64,000 nt of DNA, taken from the NCBI GenBank assembly GCA_019217005.1, contig JAHBNG010000043.1, forward strand, positions 41,836 to 105,835, in the 5' to 3' direction. Source of the DNA: Chloroflexi bacterium TSY. GTDB taxonomy: Bacteria > Chloroflexota > Anaerolineae > Caldilineales > Caldilineaceae. The position numbers and the translations under genes are program-made. The notes beneath the pieces were generated by a model, which was given only the letters and a program-made list of their open reading frames with translations, was not told where the DNA came from and made no database searches. Positions within the stretch are counted from its first letter, which is position 1, and each line of letters starts with the position of its first letter. Positions 48,350-56,860 of the stretch are shown here, in pieces.

Positions 48350-49351
48350 CTACATCAACTTGGAGATGCTGCGGTATCGGACGATACAAGCGAGATAGGT
48401 TTCATTCACCTCGATAGCGCCGCTGGCATGTATCTCCTCAATGTTGTTGACTAAGGCAAAGAGCAGTTCGTAAAAGTGGTCGCCCTCTGCAGGGATTCCA
48501 TATCTCTCTTTTAACTGCTGCTGATTGAGCGCGGGCAGTGCGTCGTATAGTTCGTGGATATGGAAAATTATGTCGCGTAGAAATCGTGCGTACGCGTAAT
48601 GGGTGTTCGCCTGGAAAAATGTCTGTTCGTCTTCTCGCAGCGCAAAGCTTCTATCCAACACCAGTCCAAAGTCCGTCAGATACAAACACTCGCCGTCTGT
48701 CAGCACATTCCAGAAATGGGTGTCGAAGTGGATGATGTCCTTCTGTCGTAAAAAATCGCTGATCGTTCGTAAGTTAGCGAGAACACGGTCGACTTGTTCT
48801 GGATGTTCCAGCAGCCACGGATGCAGCATCTCTGGTATGTATTCCAGAAAGAGCAGTATCTCAGCGTTGGCGTTGGCCCGATCGAGCATGTAGCGGCTGA
48901 TATTCTCATTGCTACCCCAGTAGGTTACATATTCGCGATGTTCTTTCTGACCTATCTCCGCTCGCTTGCCTGTAAAAGGGATTACCCGATAGTGGTAAAG
49001 CAGAGGAAAGGTGTCGATCTCATCGCTCAACACCCAGTTGGTTGTTTTGATATAGGTAACAAGTTCGCGGAAGACGCCAGAACCAACCGAACCGATGCCG
49101 TAATTGTAGTAGGTTGGCAGGTCGTATAGATTCTTTGTCGAGAACAAATTTTTTTGTTCAATATCTGTCATCGGAATCCGCTTCACAAAAATCTTGATGT
49201 CTCCAATTTCTATAGTCTGATTTCTGCCCCAACTCGTCAGTGCCTCGCTGTTGTCAAAGAGAGAAGAGAGTTGCTCATTATCCAGTTGTGCAATCTGCGA
49301 ACTGAGCTGGAAGTACGTTTGTCTTCTAGATCCGTCAGGATTCTTTGCCAT
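48350..49351 (-). CDS. Protein-kinase-fold protein
   Basis: 333 residues from ATG 49351, where GGAGGAG is close upstream. IKIFVKRIPMTDIE carries a candidate ATP-site Lys, IIHFDTHFWNVLTDG is the catalytic loop (HxDxxxxN) and YLTDFGLVLDR the DFG metal site. The spacing fits the kinase superfamily, either a Ser/Thr kinase or an aminoglycoside-phosphotransferase-like enzyme. LELLFLEYIPEML-like LLFLEYIPEML is the hinge. It stands alone, opposite in direction to the cassettes. No sensor domain is visible. Confidence 0.78.
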   Translation of the reverse strand: MAKNPDGSRRQTYFQLSSQIAQLDNEQLSSLFDNSEALTSWGRNQTIEIGDIKIFVKRIPMTDIEQKNLFSTKNLYDLPTYYNYGIGSVGSGVFRELVTYIKTTNWVLSDEIDTFPLLYHYRVIPFTGKRAEIGQKEHREYVTYWGSNENISRYMLDRANANAEILLFLEYIPEMLHPWLLEHPEQVDRVLANLRTISDFLRQKDIIHFDTHFWNVLTDGECLYLTDFGLVLDRSFALREDEQTFFQANTHYAYARFLRDIIFHIHELYDALPALNQQQLKERYGIPAEGDHFYELLFALVNNIEEIHASGAIEVNETYLACIVRYRSISKLM

Positions 49352-49557
49352 TTTCTCCTCCTTTACTGTTATAAGACCATAAGCGACTGCATCGTCGCGG
49401 AAATCGTCGAGCAACGCCTTCCGCAGGGCCAGCTTGCCGCGGTATGTTTCTCAATTCTCAAAGCATGTGCAAGCGAAAGTTCGTACTACTTATGAATGTC
49501 CGCGGTTGCAGAAAACTTTACACGATTTTTTGTCGGAATCAAAATTGGTAAAAAAAT

Positions 49558-49661
49558 CAGCTACGGCAAAAGTCGGGTACAAAAAATGACCATAAGGGGT
49601 GAAATCCTAGAGCAGCCCTCTGTTTGCATGAAAAATTTGTACCCGACTTTTGCTGCTACTG
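49558..49661. mobile_element. MITE family C copy, 104 bp
   Basis: Same sequence as the copy at 30978-31081 as far as I can compare by eye. Its duplication is AAAAAAAT (49550-49557 and 49662-49669). It landed in the A-tract directly upstream of the cassette 3 promoter. Confidence 0.92.
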
Positions 49662-49685
49662 AAAAAAATGCGTAATATTTTTCCA

Positions 49686-49715
49686 TAGACGTGCGACTAT
49701 CTGGTGTGATAGAGT
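49686..49715 (+). promoter_or_regulatory. Promoter of ECF cassette 3
   Basis: -35 TAGACG (49686-49691), 18-base spacer TGCGACTATCTGGTGTGA, -10 TAGAGT (49710-49715). Cassettes 1 and 2 have the same layout. The MITE C insertion ends 24 bases upstream of the -35 box, so the core promoter is intact but anything further upstream has been displaced. Confidence 0.6.
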
Positions 49716-49754
49716 AACGGCGTCCCCAAAGGATCTAAGAAAAGCGCGTCAATC

Positions 49755-50930
49755 ATGACAACTATATCCACAATCAAACAGGTACACGTGCAAGAAATCC
49801 TCGCCACTCAACGAATTCGCTTGCTGGGGCTTTGCACATATCTAACCGGCGACCCCCATAGCGCAGAAGATATTGTGCAAGAAGCCATGCTGGAAGCCTG
49901 GCGTAGTTTTGAGAAGCTACGCAATCCAGATGCAGTGGAGGCGTGGCTCAACGGCATTGTCCGCAATGTCTGCGCCCGCTGGCAGCGAAGCCGCGGACGC
50001 GACTCTGCGGTGATATCGAGTGATGAGCCGACTAAGACTGGTCCGGATTCAGTGTTAGAGACAGTCGCTGATGACTTTGACTTGGAGGTTGAGTTAGAGC
50101 GACAGGAAATGGCGATTCTATTAGATCGGGCATTGGCCCTGCTACCGGAGACCACGCGCCAGGTATTGGTGAGCAAGTACATTGCCGAGTCTCGCCATGC
50201 CGAGATTGCCGACCAACTGGGACTGAGCGAAAACGCCGTGACGGTGCGCCTGCATCGAGGCAAGGTGGCCCTGCGCAAGCTCCTCACCACAGAATTGCGT
50301 GCGGACGCAGAAGCCTTTGGCCTCATCACCCCCCCCGATGGTTGGACCGAAACGCGGATCTGGTGTCCGCTCTGCGGTCAACGGCGCTTGGTGGGCATCC
50401 TGACGGCGAATGAATTTGGCGTGCGCTGTCCAGCGTGCTCAGTCGAACCCAATGCTTGTCTCTCACGAACCGATTGGACCGGATTTGAGTCACCTTTGGG
50501 GCGTATCAAGAGCTTCCTTCCAGCCTTTAAGCGCCATGCGGCCATCGGGTTCGATGACTTTTTAGCTGCCATAACGGAGGGTGAGGCAACCTGTGTATTA
50601 TGCTCTTTGCCGTTGCCTCTTCAGTATCATCTACCAGACTACTTACCCCCATCAATGCGTCGCTTTCGCGGGATGCACGTTATATGTGAGCGTTGTAACA
50701 ATCATGCATCGATGTCGCTTCCCCTTCTGGCCCTTTCTTCACCGGACGGACGGGATTTTTTCAAAGCACATCCCCGCATCCGCACTTTGCCTGAAGGTGA
50801 GATAGAGTTGAACGGCGTGCCCGCTATTGTTCTCTCTTTTGAAAGCGTAACTGATTCAGCTACCTTTGACACGATTGTGCATCGAGATACGTACACCACA
50901 TTGGCTGTTCATCGCAGCGATGGTGAGTAG
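49755..50930 (+). CDS. ECF sigma factor with eight-cysteine C-terminal extension (cassette 3)
   Basis: 391 residues. Region 2 HSAEDIVQEAMLEAW and region 4 VSKYIAESRHAEIADQLGL are almost those of cassette 1. The extension keeps WCPLCGQRRL, VRCPAC, ATCVLC and VICERC. It ends GVPAIVLSFESVTDSATFDT. It is followed by a frameshifted copy of the small protein gene and by an MFS exporter of a different subtype from cassettes 1 and 2, so sigma and exporter genes may have been exchanged between cassettes. Confidence 0.85.
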   Translation: MTTISTIKQVHVQEILATQRIRLLGLCTYLTGDPHSAEDIVQEAMLEAWRSFEKLRNPDAVEAWLNGIVRNVCARWQRSRGRDSAVISSDEPTKTGPDSVLETVADDFDLEVELERQEMAILLDRALALLPETTRQVLVSKYIAESRHAEIADQLGLSENAVTVRLHRGKVALRKLLTTELRADAEAFGLITPPDGWTETRIWCPLCGQRRLVGILTANEFGVRCPACSVEPNACLSRTDWTGFESPLGRIKSFLPAFKRHAAIGFDDFLAAITEGEATCVLCSLPLPLQYHLPDYLPPSMRRFRGMHVICERCNNHASMSLPLLALSSPDGRDFFKAHPRIRTLPEGEIELNGVPAIVLSFESVTDSATFDTIVHRDTYTTLAVHRSDGE

Positions 50931-51100
50931 CATGTCGAGCTAGTCAGCCACATTATTACTTACATAAATTTATCAGACTGTCGTTGTGTCGTCATCTATC
51001 TGGCGACACATAGGCATTGCTTTGTCTAAAATTCGTAGACTTTAGTATCGAGAGCCAGTTGAATACTTATGATGAGGACAAAAGAAGGGAGATAACAACA

Positions 51101-51339
51101 ATGGACCTTTTGCAAGCAACATTTATCGCCAAACAAGAGAATTCTGCGCGGGTCGAACGATGGTCTCAAAAAAATTGTTCGACTATTCCCGCCAGGAGCA
51201 TATTCTGGGCCACGGATGGTGTCAGCGCCTACTGTTTAGATTTGGCGGTCAACTTGTCAAAGTGGGGAAGATCCTTCAAGCTTACTCCGATCCTCTAATG
51301 AAGAAGCGTGTGCCAACATTCAAAAGCAGCATGGGCTAA
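51101..51339 (+). pseudogene. Small cassette protein, frameshifted copy
   Basis: ATG 51101 follows AAGGGAG. The frame begins MDLLQATFIAKQE, as at 42077. Adding one A to the A7 run at 51169-51175 gives a 79-residue protein that ends with RFGGQLVKVGKILQAYS and stops at 51339; without it the frame stops at 51298. The same ends are conserved in the cassette 1 copy. It may be a pseudogene or a sequencing error. Confidence 0.6.
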
Positions 51340-51386
51340 GCAAAATTTAGAGGGTGGTTATAAATCTGAAGAAAGAGCAAGCAAAC

Positions 51387-51497
51387 GCCGGTTGAGTCGC
51401 AAAGCGGTATCGCTTGTACTGAGTTTGTATCGAAGTGAACCCAGCGTTTGCGAGTCGACCCGTTTGGTTTCGATACGCCTTCGGCTACTCAACCGGC
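51387..51497. repeat. Hairpin repeat with GCCGGTTGAG ends
   Basis: GCCGGTTGAGTCGCAAAGCG (51387-51406) faces CGCCTTCGGCTACTCAACCGGC ending at 51497, with a second inner pair GCAAACGC / GCGTTTGC. A half copy lies at 59795-59830 (CCGGTTGAGTGGCGCAGCCG). Such GGTTGAGT...TATCGAAAC units are a dispersed intergenic repeat here. It sits just upstream of the cassette 3 exporter. Confidence 0.6.
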
Positions 51498-51554
51498 ACT
51501 GATCCCACCTTTTCAAACACCCTCTTAGATACGTTGTATCAGGGAAAGCACCTC

Positions 51555-52865
51555 ATGACGAAACCAATGGCGACCAGCGTTAGAGAAAAGTGGGCCATTT
51601 ACAGCGTGTTTGGAGCAACCGCCATATCGCTGATCGGCAATCAACTGTCCCAGTTGGCAATTCCGTGGTTTATCTTGATCACGACGGGCAGTGCCGTTCA
51701 GACGGGACTCACGGCGGCGGCGGGAATTGTGCCGGTTGTGTTGGCTGGCTTTTTTGGCGGTGCATTGGTGGATCGGATGGGGTATAAGCGTACCACCGTC
51801 ATTGCTGATATTGCCAGTGGGGCAACCGTAGCCTTCATACCGCTCCTCTATGGGTTCGACCTGCTCCCCTTCTGGCTGCTGTTGATGCTCGTCTTTCTTG
51901 GTGCGCTGCTGGATACACCGGGTATGACGGCTCGTCAAGCACTTCTTCCCGAACTTGCCGAAGCCGCGGGTCTGTCTCTGGAACGGGCCACATCGCTGCT
52001 GCAAATTGTCGAGCGCGCAACCAGGATGATCGGTGCGCCACTAGCGGGTCTGTTGATCGCTTGGTTTGGTGCTGAGAATGTTCTGTGGTTTGATAGTGTT
52101 TCGTTCGCCGTCTCCGCGCTGATCATTGGGGTCGCTGTCCCGGTCACGCTGGCGCCCAAAGTGGATGCACAAGCCCCGGAACAAGATCAAGAGAAGCCAC
52201 TGGGTTACTTTGGAGAACTCAAAGAGGGAATGCGCTTTATCCTTCGTGATGCACTGATCTTTATGCTTCTGCTGACGGTCATGATTACAAACGGACTGAG
52301 TGCGGCTCGCACGGGTGTGGTGTATCCGGTCTTTGCACAACATGTTTATGGATTTGCCTTGGCATTGGGTCTGATGTTTAGCGCGGAAGGGATCGGTGCG
52401 ATTGTTGGGACATTGCTCTATGGGGCAATCGGTGAACGATATTCGAAACGCAAGCTCTTTATTTTTGGCTTTATGATTTCCAATCTAACGATCTTTGCCC
52501 TGATTTTCTATCCATGGCTTCCTATCGTATTGGCCCTACAGGCATTTGCGGGCATTGTTGGTGGACCCATTAACCCGATCATGGGAACGATTCTCTTCAA
52601 ACGGGTACCCAACAACATGCGTGGGCGGATTATGGGCGTTGGTAAAGCCGGAGCCGTCGTTGCCATGCCGATGGGCGTCATGCTGGCAGGTGTTTTAATT
52701 GAGGCAACCAATTTGCGTATTGCGCTATTGGCCGTTGGTCTCTGTTATCTGGTGACGACGACGGGCTTGTTGTTCAGTAGAGCATTGCGCGAAATGGATG
52801 AGGAGCCTGATGCACACCAGTCGGTTGAAGAGACACCTTCTAGACTTGAGCCTGTAAGTGAGTAG
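51555..52865 (+). CDS. MFS exporter (cassette 3)
   Basis: 436 residues from ATG 51555 after AGGGAAAG. Twelve likely helices; FGATAISLIGNQLSQLAIPW is helix 1, GFFGGALVDRMGYKRTTVIA the loop 2-3 motif, and GAIGERYSKRKLFIFG its repeat. It is a DHA3-like exporter but closer to the cassette 4 MFS than to those of cassettes 1 and 2. The C-terminus is a short charged tail. It ends its cassette; a 63-bp hairpin repeat follows. Confidence 0.88.
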   Translation: MTKPMATSVREKWAIYSVFGATAISLIGNQLSQLAIPWFILITTGSAVQTGLTAAAGIVPVVLAGFFGGALVDRMGYKRTTVIADIASGATVAFIPLLYGFDLLPFWLLLMLVFLGALLDTPGMTARQALLPELAEAAGLSLERATSLLQIVERATRMIGAPLAGLLIAWFGAENVLWFDSVSFAVSALIIGVAVPVTLAPKVDAQAPEQDQEKPLGYFGELKEGMRFILRDALIFMLLLTVMITNGLSAARTGVVYPVFAQHVYGFALALGLMFSAEGIGAIVGTLLYGAIGERYSKRKLFIFGFMISNLTIFALIFYPWLPIVLALQAFAGIVGGPINPIMGTILFKRVPNNMRGRIMGVGKAGAVVAMPMGVMLAGVLIEATNLRIALLAVGLCYLVTTTGLLFSRALREMDEEPDAHQSVEETPSRLEPVSE

Positions 52866-52915
52866 GTCAAACACGGATGAAGTCAATATAGTTGTTCTCA
52901 ATTCAGCGAAAGCGA

Positions 52916-52978
52916 GGTGACAGTCATTTCAAAAACGAATTGATCTAACGCATGCGACGCTATAAGTGACTGTTCACC
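52916..52978. repeat. Small hairpin repeat F, 63 bp
   Basis: GGTGACAGTCATTTC at the left and AGTGACTGTTCACC at the right are inverted repeats. A second member lies at 60165-60240 with GGTGACAGTCATTTC and AGTGACTGTCACC but different middles. Confidence 0.65.
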
Positions 52979-53048
52979 TGGTCCGAGCGTTATTTCGGTA
53001 CATCTCTAATAATATTTACCTAGCATTGTCAGAGAATGAAAGACTTCC

Positions 53049-53930
53049 TCAATGCAATTTGCTTTCACTGGATTCTTTCTGCCCCTGAACGAACTGTTCA
53101 TATTCCGACAAGATATCATCAGCACCAACAAAGGGTTTGAAGAGACTTCGCGCTGACAATCGATATTCTTTTCCTGCTTGAGGTGCTTGAATCGACCAGA
53201 AAAAATCCCAGGCTGGACCACCAAATGCTGGTGCGAGCGGGTTGACAACAAAGCGGACGTCGTTTTTATTTTCGGGGCGAAACATGACCGCCAAGACCAT
53301 CTGATCGACTGTAGCATAGAAGAAAGGCTCCGTAAATCGCACGGAGGAGTCGTCATAATAGTAGGCCTCTGGCGGAGACGTCGGTCGAGGCAACTCTGGA
53401 TGCTCGAGGCCGATAGGATGTACGGTTCGACCTCCCTGTGTAGCCAAGCCGTTAAAATGGATCCAGGGATTGCCTCCTTTAACCTCCACATCCATACCCG
53501 TGCCGAGAAGCGTGATGCCAGCATAAATAGGTGCTTTCACGATGGTAGCGAAGAATAACGCAACATGATTCAGCGGCCATTCCGGCCGATGTGTCTTCAT
53601 GCAGACATCAATATCCACGTAATGGGGCGCCGCAGCTCGATAGGTAATTGCGCAATCGATCTGCGAACAAGACGCAGGTTCATAGCGCAACGTACAGCTG
53701 TCCGTAGAGATACACTCCAAATGCTTTGGACTATAGCATGGTTCGTACTCGATGTAGTCATCGGAATTCATGGGGATGCCAATATAGTGTTCCAGAGTAA
53801 AAGCCGGAGACAGGAGCCACTCTCTTTCAGACTCTTTATGTGAGAATTGGGACAGTCCACACCACCCAAATTCCCCTTCAGATGTGACGTCTGCTTCAAT
53901 TTGTCCTGCATGGATCTTGGTTTGTTTCAT
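53049..53930 (-). CDS. Conserved-looking protein of unknown function
   Basis: 293 residues, which I do not recognise. It has no signal peptide or membrane helix and is rich in beta-type segments and aromatic residues (HYIGIPMNSDDYIEYEP, GNPWIHFNGLATQGGRTVHP, PAWDFFWSIQAPQAGKEYRL). The pattern suggests a beta-sandwich, perhaps carbohydrate-related. ATG 53930 is reached before any other start. It follows the ECF gene at 54080-55228 on the same strand with a MITE between, so the two may once have been one unit. Confidence 0.6.
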   Translation of the reverse strand: MKQTKIHAGQIEADVTSEGEFGWCGLSQFSHKESEREWLLSPAFTLEHYIGIPMNSDDYIEYEPCYSPKHLECISTDSCTLRYEPASCSQIDCAITYRAAAPHYVDIDVCMKTHRPEWPLNHVALFFATIVKAPIYAGITLLGTGMDVEVKGGNPWIHFNGLATQGGRTVHPIGLEHPELPRPTSPPEAYYYDDSSVRFTEPFFYATVDQMVLAVMFRPENKNDVRFVVNPLAPAFGGPAWDFFWSIQAPQAGKEYRLSARSLFKPFVGADDILSEYEQFVQGQKESSESKLH

Positions 53931-53971
53931 TCTGAAATTCCTATCGTTTCGACAGTAATAGAATCTATCAA

Positions 53972-54082
53972 TAGAGTTGTTGCAGAATAAGAAAAAGTCA
54001 TGATCCAGCTACTAAATATAGGATTTCTATTCCGCATCGAACACTACATTTAGTATGCAGAAAGTATTTTGCAACAACTCTA
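53972..54082. mobile_element. MITE with GAGTTGTTGCA ends and TA target
   Basis: TAGAGTTGTTGCA (53972-53984) faces TGCAACAACTCTA (54070-54082). The flanking TA on each side fits elements moved by IS630/mariner-type transposases. The right end supplies the stop codon of the ECF gene (TAG at 54082-54080, minus strand). Without it that gene would end one codon later. Confidence 0.75.
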
Positions 54083-55228
54083 ATGCAAAACTCGAATGCG
54101 GATATCGCGATAAAGCGTTTTCGATTGCCATATGTTCAGCCCAACTTGCCCTGTTAACCACGAGTCATCGGTCACTTGGTTGACCAATGCGCCATCAATG
54201 TAGGTTGTAATAGAGTGGTCACGCGCCGCAACTGTGACTGCATAATCATGTCCATGCTCAAATGGGTAATTGACAACGCTTAACTTCGTGGTATTCAAAT
54301 TGCCGCTTTCGTCTTGTTCAACTCGATGCACTCCAGCAGACTGCCAACCCATGAGCATATCAAACGTGTAAAAGCGATTCGAAGCTTGATCCACGCGAAA
54401 TACAAGCTGCGCATTTCCTCCTTTGAGCGGTGTCATGACCACCGAAAACTCGATATCTTTCCATGATGGATCACCATATGTCAGACGTGCTCCATCTTCA
54501 TACTCTTCGCCCACAAGACCATCTTCGCCCACGATTTCCCAAAATTCTGGCGTCGTGTTTGGCGCAATTGACTCCCCACCCACTGACCATCCTGCAAAAT
54601 CGCCTGTAAATATCTTCTGCCATCCGATTTCTCCTCGCATTCCAACAATCACATTGCGAAAATCCTCTGGGATATGTTCATAACGTTGTTGAGTTTGATT
54701 TGCCATCTTCAAAATCTCCTTTCGCATAATTTGCCGCGCATGATAGAGACGACTCTTGACTGTTCCCGGCGGGATGTCGAGGAGGCTTGCAATTTGCAGG
54801 ATGGATGCACCACTGAAATAGCGGAGTGTCGTCACAATATGATCTTTATCCGAAAGCGAATTCATCGCCAGCGGTAGCAGATCAACGTGATGACTCGTTT
54901 GGTCTGTGCTGGAGTCGAATAAGATGATACTTTCAAGTAATTCTAAACTAGCTGGCGTTGCCTGACGCTTTTGACGTTTGCGTCGCGCAACGTTTGCGAC
55001 GATCTGATAGAACCATGCACCAAAACTCGACGGTTGGCGGAGCGAATGCAATCGTTGCAGAGCAAGTATCCAGGCATCCTGAACTGCATCTTCGGCATCC
55101 TCTCAATCTCCTAAAATGTTCTGCGCAACTCGTTTGGCTGGCGTTTCATAGCGCTGCACGAGAAGGTCAATCGCATCCTGGTCATCCTGCTTCGCACGAC
55201 TAACACTTTGAGCAAGCTTGATTTCCAT
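54080..55228 (-). pseudogene. ECF sigma factor with LamG-like C-terminal domain, in-frame TGA
   Basis: The start is ATG 55228 (GAGGAAC site). The frame reads LLVQRYETPAKRVAQNILGD, then TGA at 55105-55103, then EDAEDAVQDAWILALQRL without any shift. ECF factors often have Trp or another residue at this point, so TGG to TGA is likely. Region 4 is LSDKDHIVTTLRYFSGAS and IPPGTVKSRLYHARQ. From residue ~170 a ~210-residue beta-sandwich domain follows (QKIFTGDFAGWSVGGESIA, YTFDMLMGWQSAGVHRVE), resembling DUF1080/LamG-like sugar-binding domains. TGA ends other genes here, so reassignment is excluded; it is a pseudogene or a read-through gene. Confidence 0.78.
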
Positions 55229-55389
55229 CGATGTTCCTCATTCCAAAAAAGAATCCCTCTACTATTGTAGATACAGAAAACTCCAAAAGGTTCGATAGCA
55301 ATTTTGGCTAAACACACCCCTTCTCCCAACACTGCATCGATCTCACTCGTTATACTTAGTAAGGATTAGAGATTTCCCGTAAAAAAATG

Positions 55390-55544
55390 GGGGTGGTTCA
55401 TTTTAGCTGGATAGATAGGTTTACACTTTTAGAAACAGAAAGAACGTTTATATTCTCTGATTTCGCCGGTTCTCAGAGAGAAAACGGTCTCATATAGATT
55501 TTTGTCTATATATCAAAAGTGTAAACCTAATTTTGAACCACCCC
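55390..55544 (+). mobile_element. MITE family B copy, 155 bp
   Basis: GGGGTGGTTC to GAACCACCCC, nearly identical to the copy at 5335. The flanks AAAAAATG (55382-55389) and GAAAAATG (55545-55552) agree in seven of eight bases. It lies in the A-tract upstream of cassette 4, the same relative place as MITE C upstream of cassette 3. Confidence 0.88.
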
Positions 55545-55692
55545 GAAAAATGCGTAATTTTTATCAGCAAATGAATGACTATTTAGTGTATCATACCTAA
55601 CAGCGCCATAAGCCACATTTTTGCATCCAAAACAATGATTTGTTGTACTGCTGCTGCGTACAGACTCATATCGCGCGCAAAGTGAGAGTTTC

Positions 55693-56841
55693 ATGACAAT
55701 AACCAGAATCGATCGATTTCATCTCCAGGAAATCCTTGCCACTGAACGACCGCGGTTGCTTGGGTTGTGTCGGTATCGGCTTGGTGACCCCGACGACGCG
55801 GAAGATGTTGTGCAAGAAGTATTGCTGGAAGCGTGGCGCAGTATCGAGAAACTGCGCAATCCAGAGGCATTGGATAGGTGGCTCAACGGGATTGCACGAA
55901 ACGTATGTGCACGCTGGCAGCAAGGACACGGGCGCTCATCATTCATAATGCAGAACGATGAACACTCTGATGCCGCGTTAGACATGGCACTGGACGATTT
56001 TGACCTGGAAGTTGAATTAGAGCAACACGAACTAGCGTTGCTGCTTGATCGGGCTCTGGCGCTACTACCAGCTACAACACGCGAAGTCTTGATAGGCAAG
56101 TATATTGCGGAATCACCCTACGCCGAGATCGCTGACGAATTGGGGTTGAGTGAAAATGTGGTTGCTGTGCGTCTGCATCGGGGCAAAATCGCTCTGCGCA
56201 AGCTCTTGGCAACTGATTTACGCTCCGAAGCCGAAACCTTCGGTTTGATCCCGACAGACGATGTCTGGAAAGAAACCCGTATTTGGTGTACCGAGTGTGG
56301 GCGAAAGCGCCTGATGGGTCGGTTGGATGACGAAGAGTTTGCCTTACGTTGCCCTGATTGTCATGTAGAAAAGCACAGTTACTACGCGCAAAACAATGTT
56401 ACTCACTATGGCACTCTGAAGACCTTCCGTCCGGCACTCAACCGTTTTTTCCAAGAGATGCACACCTTCTATATGCAGACCATTCAGGCATGTGGATTAG
56501 CGTGCCCTTGTTGTGGCGACTGGTTGGTGCTACACAAGAATCTTCCTTGCTTTGTCCCGTTGTCCATCCGGAAGAAGCGCGGTTTGCACATCTACTGTCC
56601 CCGCTGTCGTTTCGTCACCTACGCAACCATTGACAAGCTCGCCCTCTATCATCAGGTCGGACGCGATTTCTGGCGGCGAGAGCGACGAATCCGCACTTTG
56701 CCACATTTGGAAATAGAAACAGGCGGTCTAGCCGCGCTGCATATTCCCTATGAGAGCGTTAAAAACGGTGCAACCCTGGACCTGATCGTGCGGCGTGATA
56801 CCTACGAATTGCTTGCGATTCATACCAGTGCAACGAGCTAA
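55693..56841 (+). CDS. ECF sigma factor with eight-cysteine C-terminal extension (cassette 4)
   Basis: 382 residues, the most diverged of the four. Region 2 is DDAEDVVQEVLLEAW, region 4 IGKYIAESPYAEIADELGL. The extension keeps WCTECGRKRL, LRCPDC, LACPCC and IYCPRC, so the cysteine pattern is conserved while most other residues change. It ends GLAALHIPYESVKNGATLD. The promoter resembles the others only loosely (GACTATTTAGTGTATCATACC near 55577). The exporter gene follows directly, without a small protein between. Confidence 0.83.
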   Translation: MTITRIDRFHLQEILATERPRLLGLCRYRLGDPDDAEDVVQEVLLEAWRSIEKLRNPEALDRWLNGIARNVCARWQQGHGRSSFIMQNDEHSDAALDMALDDFDLEVELEQHELALLLDRALALLPATTREVLIGKYIAESPYAEIADELGLSENVVAVRLHRGKIALRKLLATDLRSEAETFGLIPTDDVWKETRIWCTECGRKRLMGRLDDEEFALRCPDCHVEKHSYYAQNNVTHYGTLKTFRPALNRFFQEMHTFYMQTIQACGLACPCCGDWLVLHKNLPCFVPLSIRKKRGLHIYCPRCRFVTYATIDKLALYHQVGRDFWRRERRIRTLPHLEIETGGLAALHIPYESVKNGATLDLIVRRDTYELLAIHTSATS

Positions 56842-56860
56842 GATACAATCCAAAATAATT

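Noticed and set aside
55103..55105. TGA read as Trp or selenocysteine
   Set aside because: TGA is used as a normal stop elsewhere in the window (for example the deacetylase and GrpB genes), and no SECIS-like stem or selenoprotein motif is apparent.
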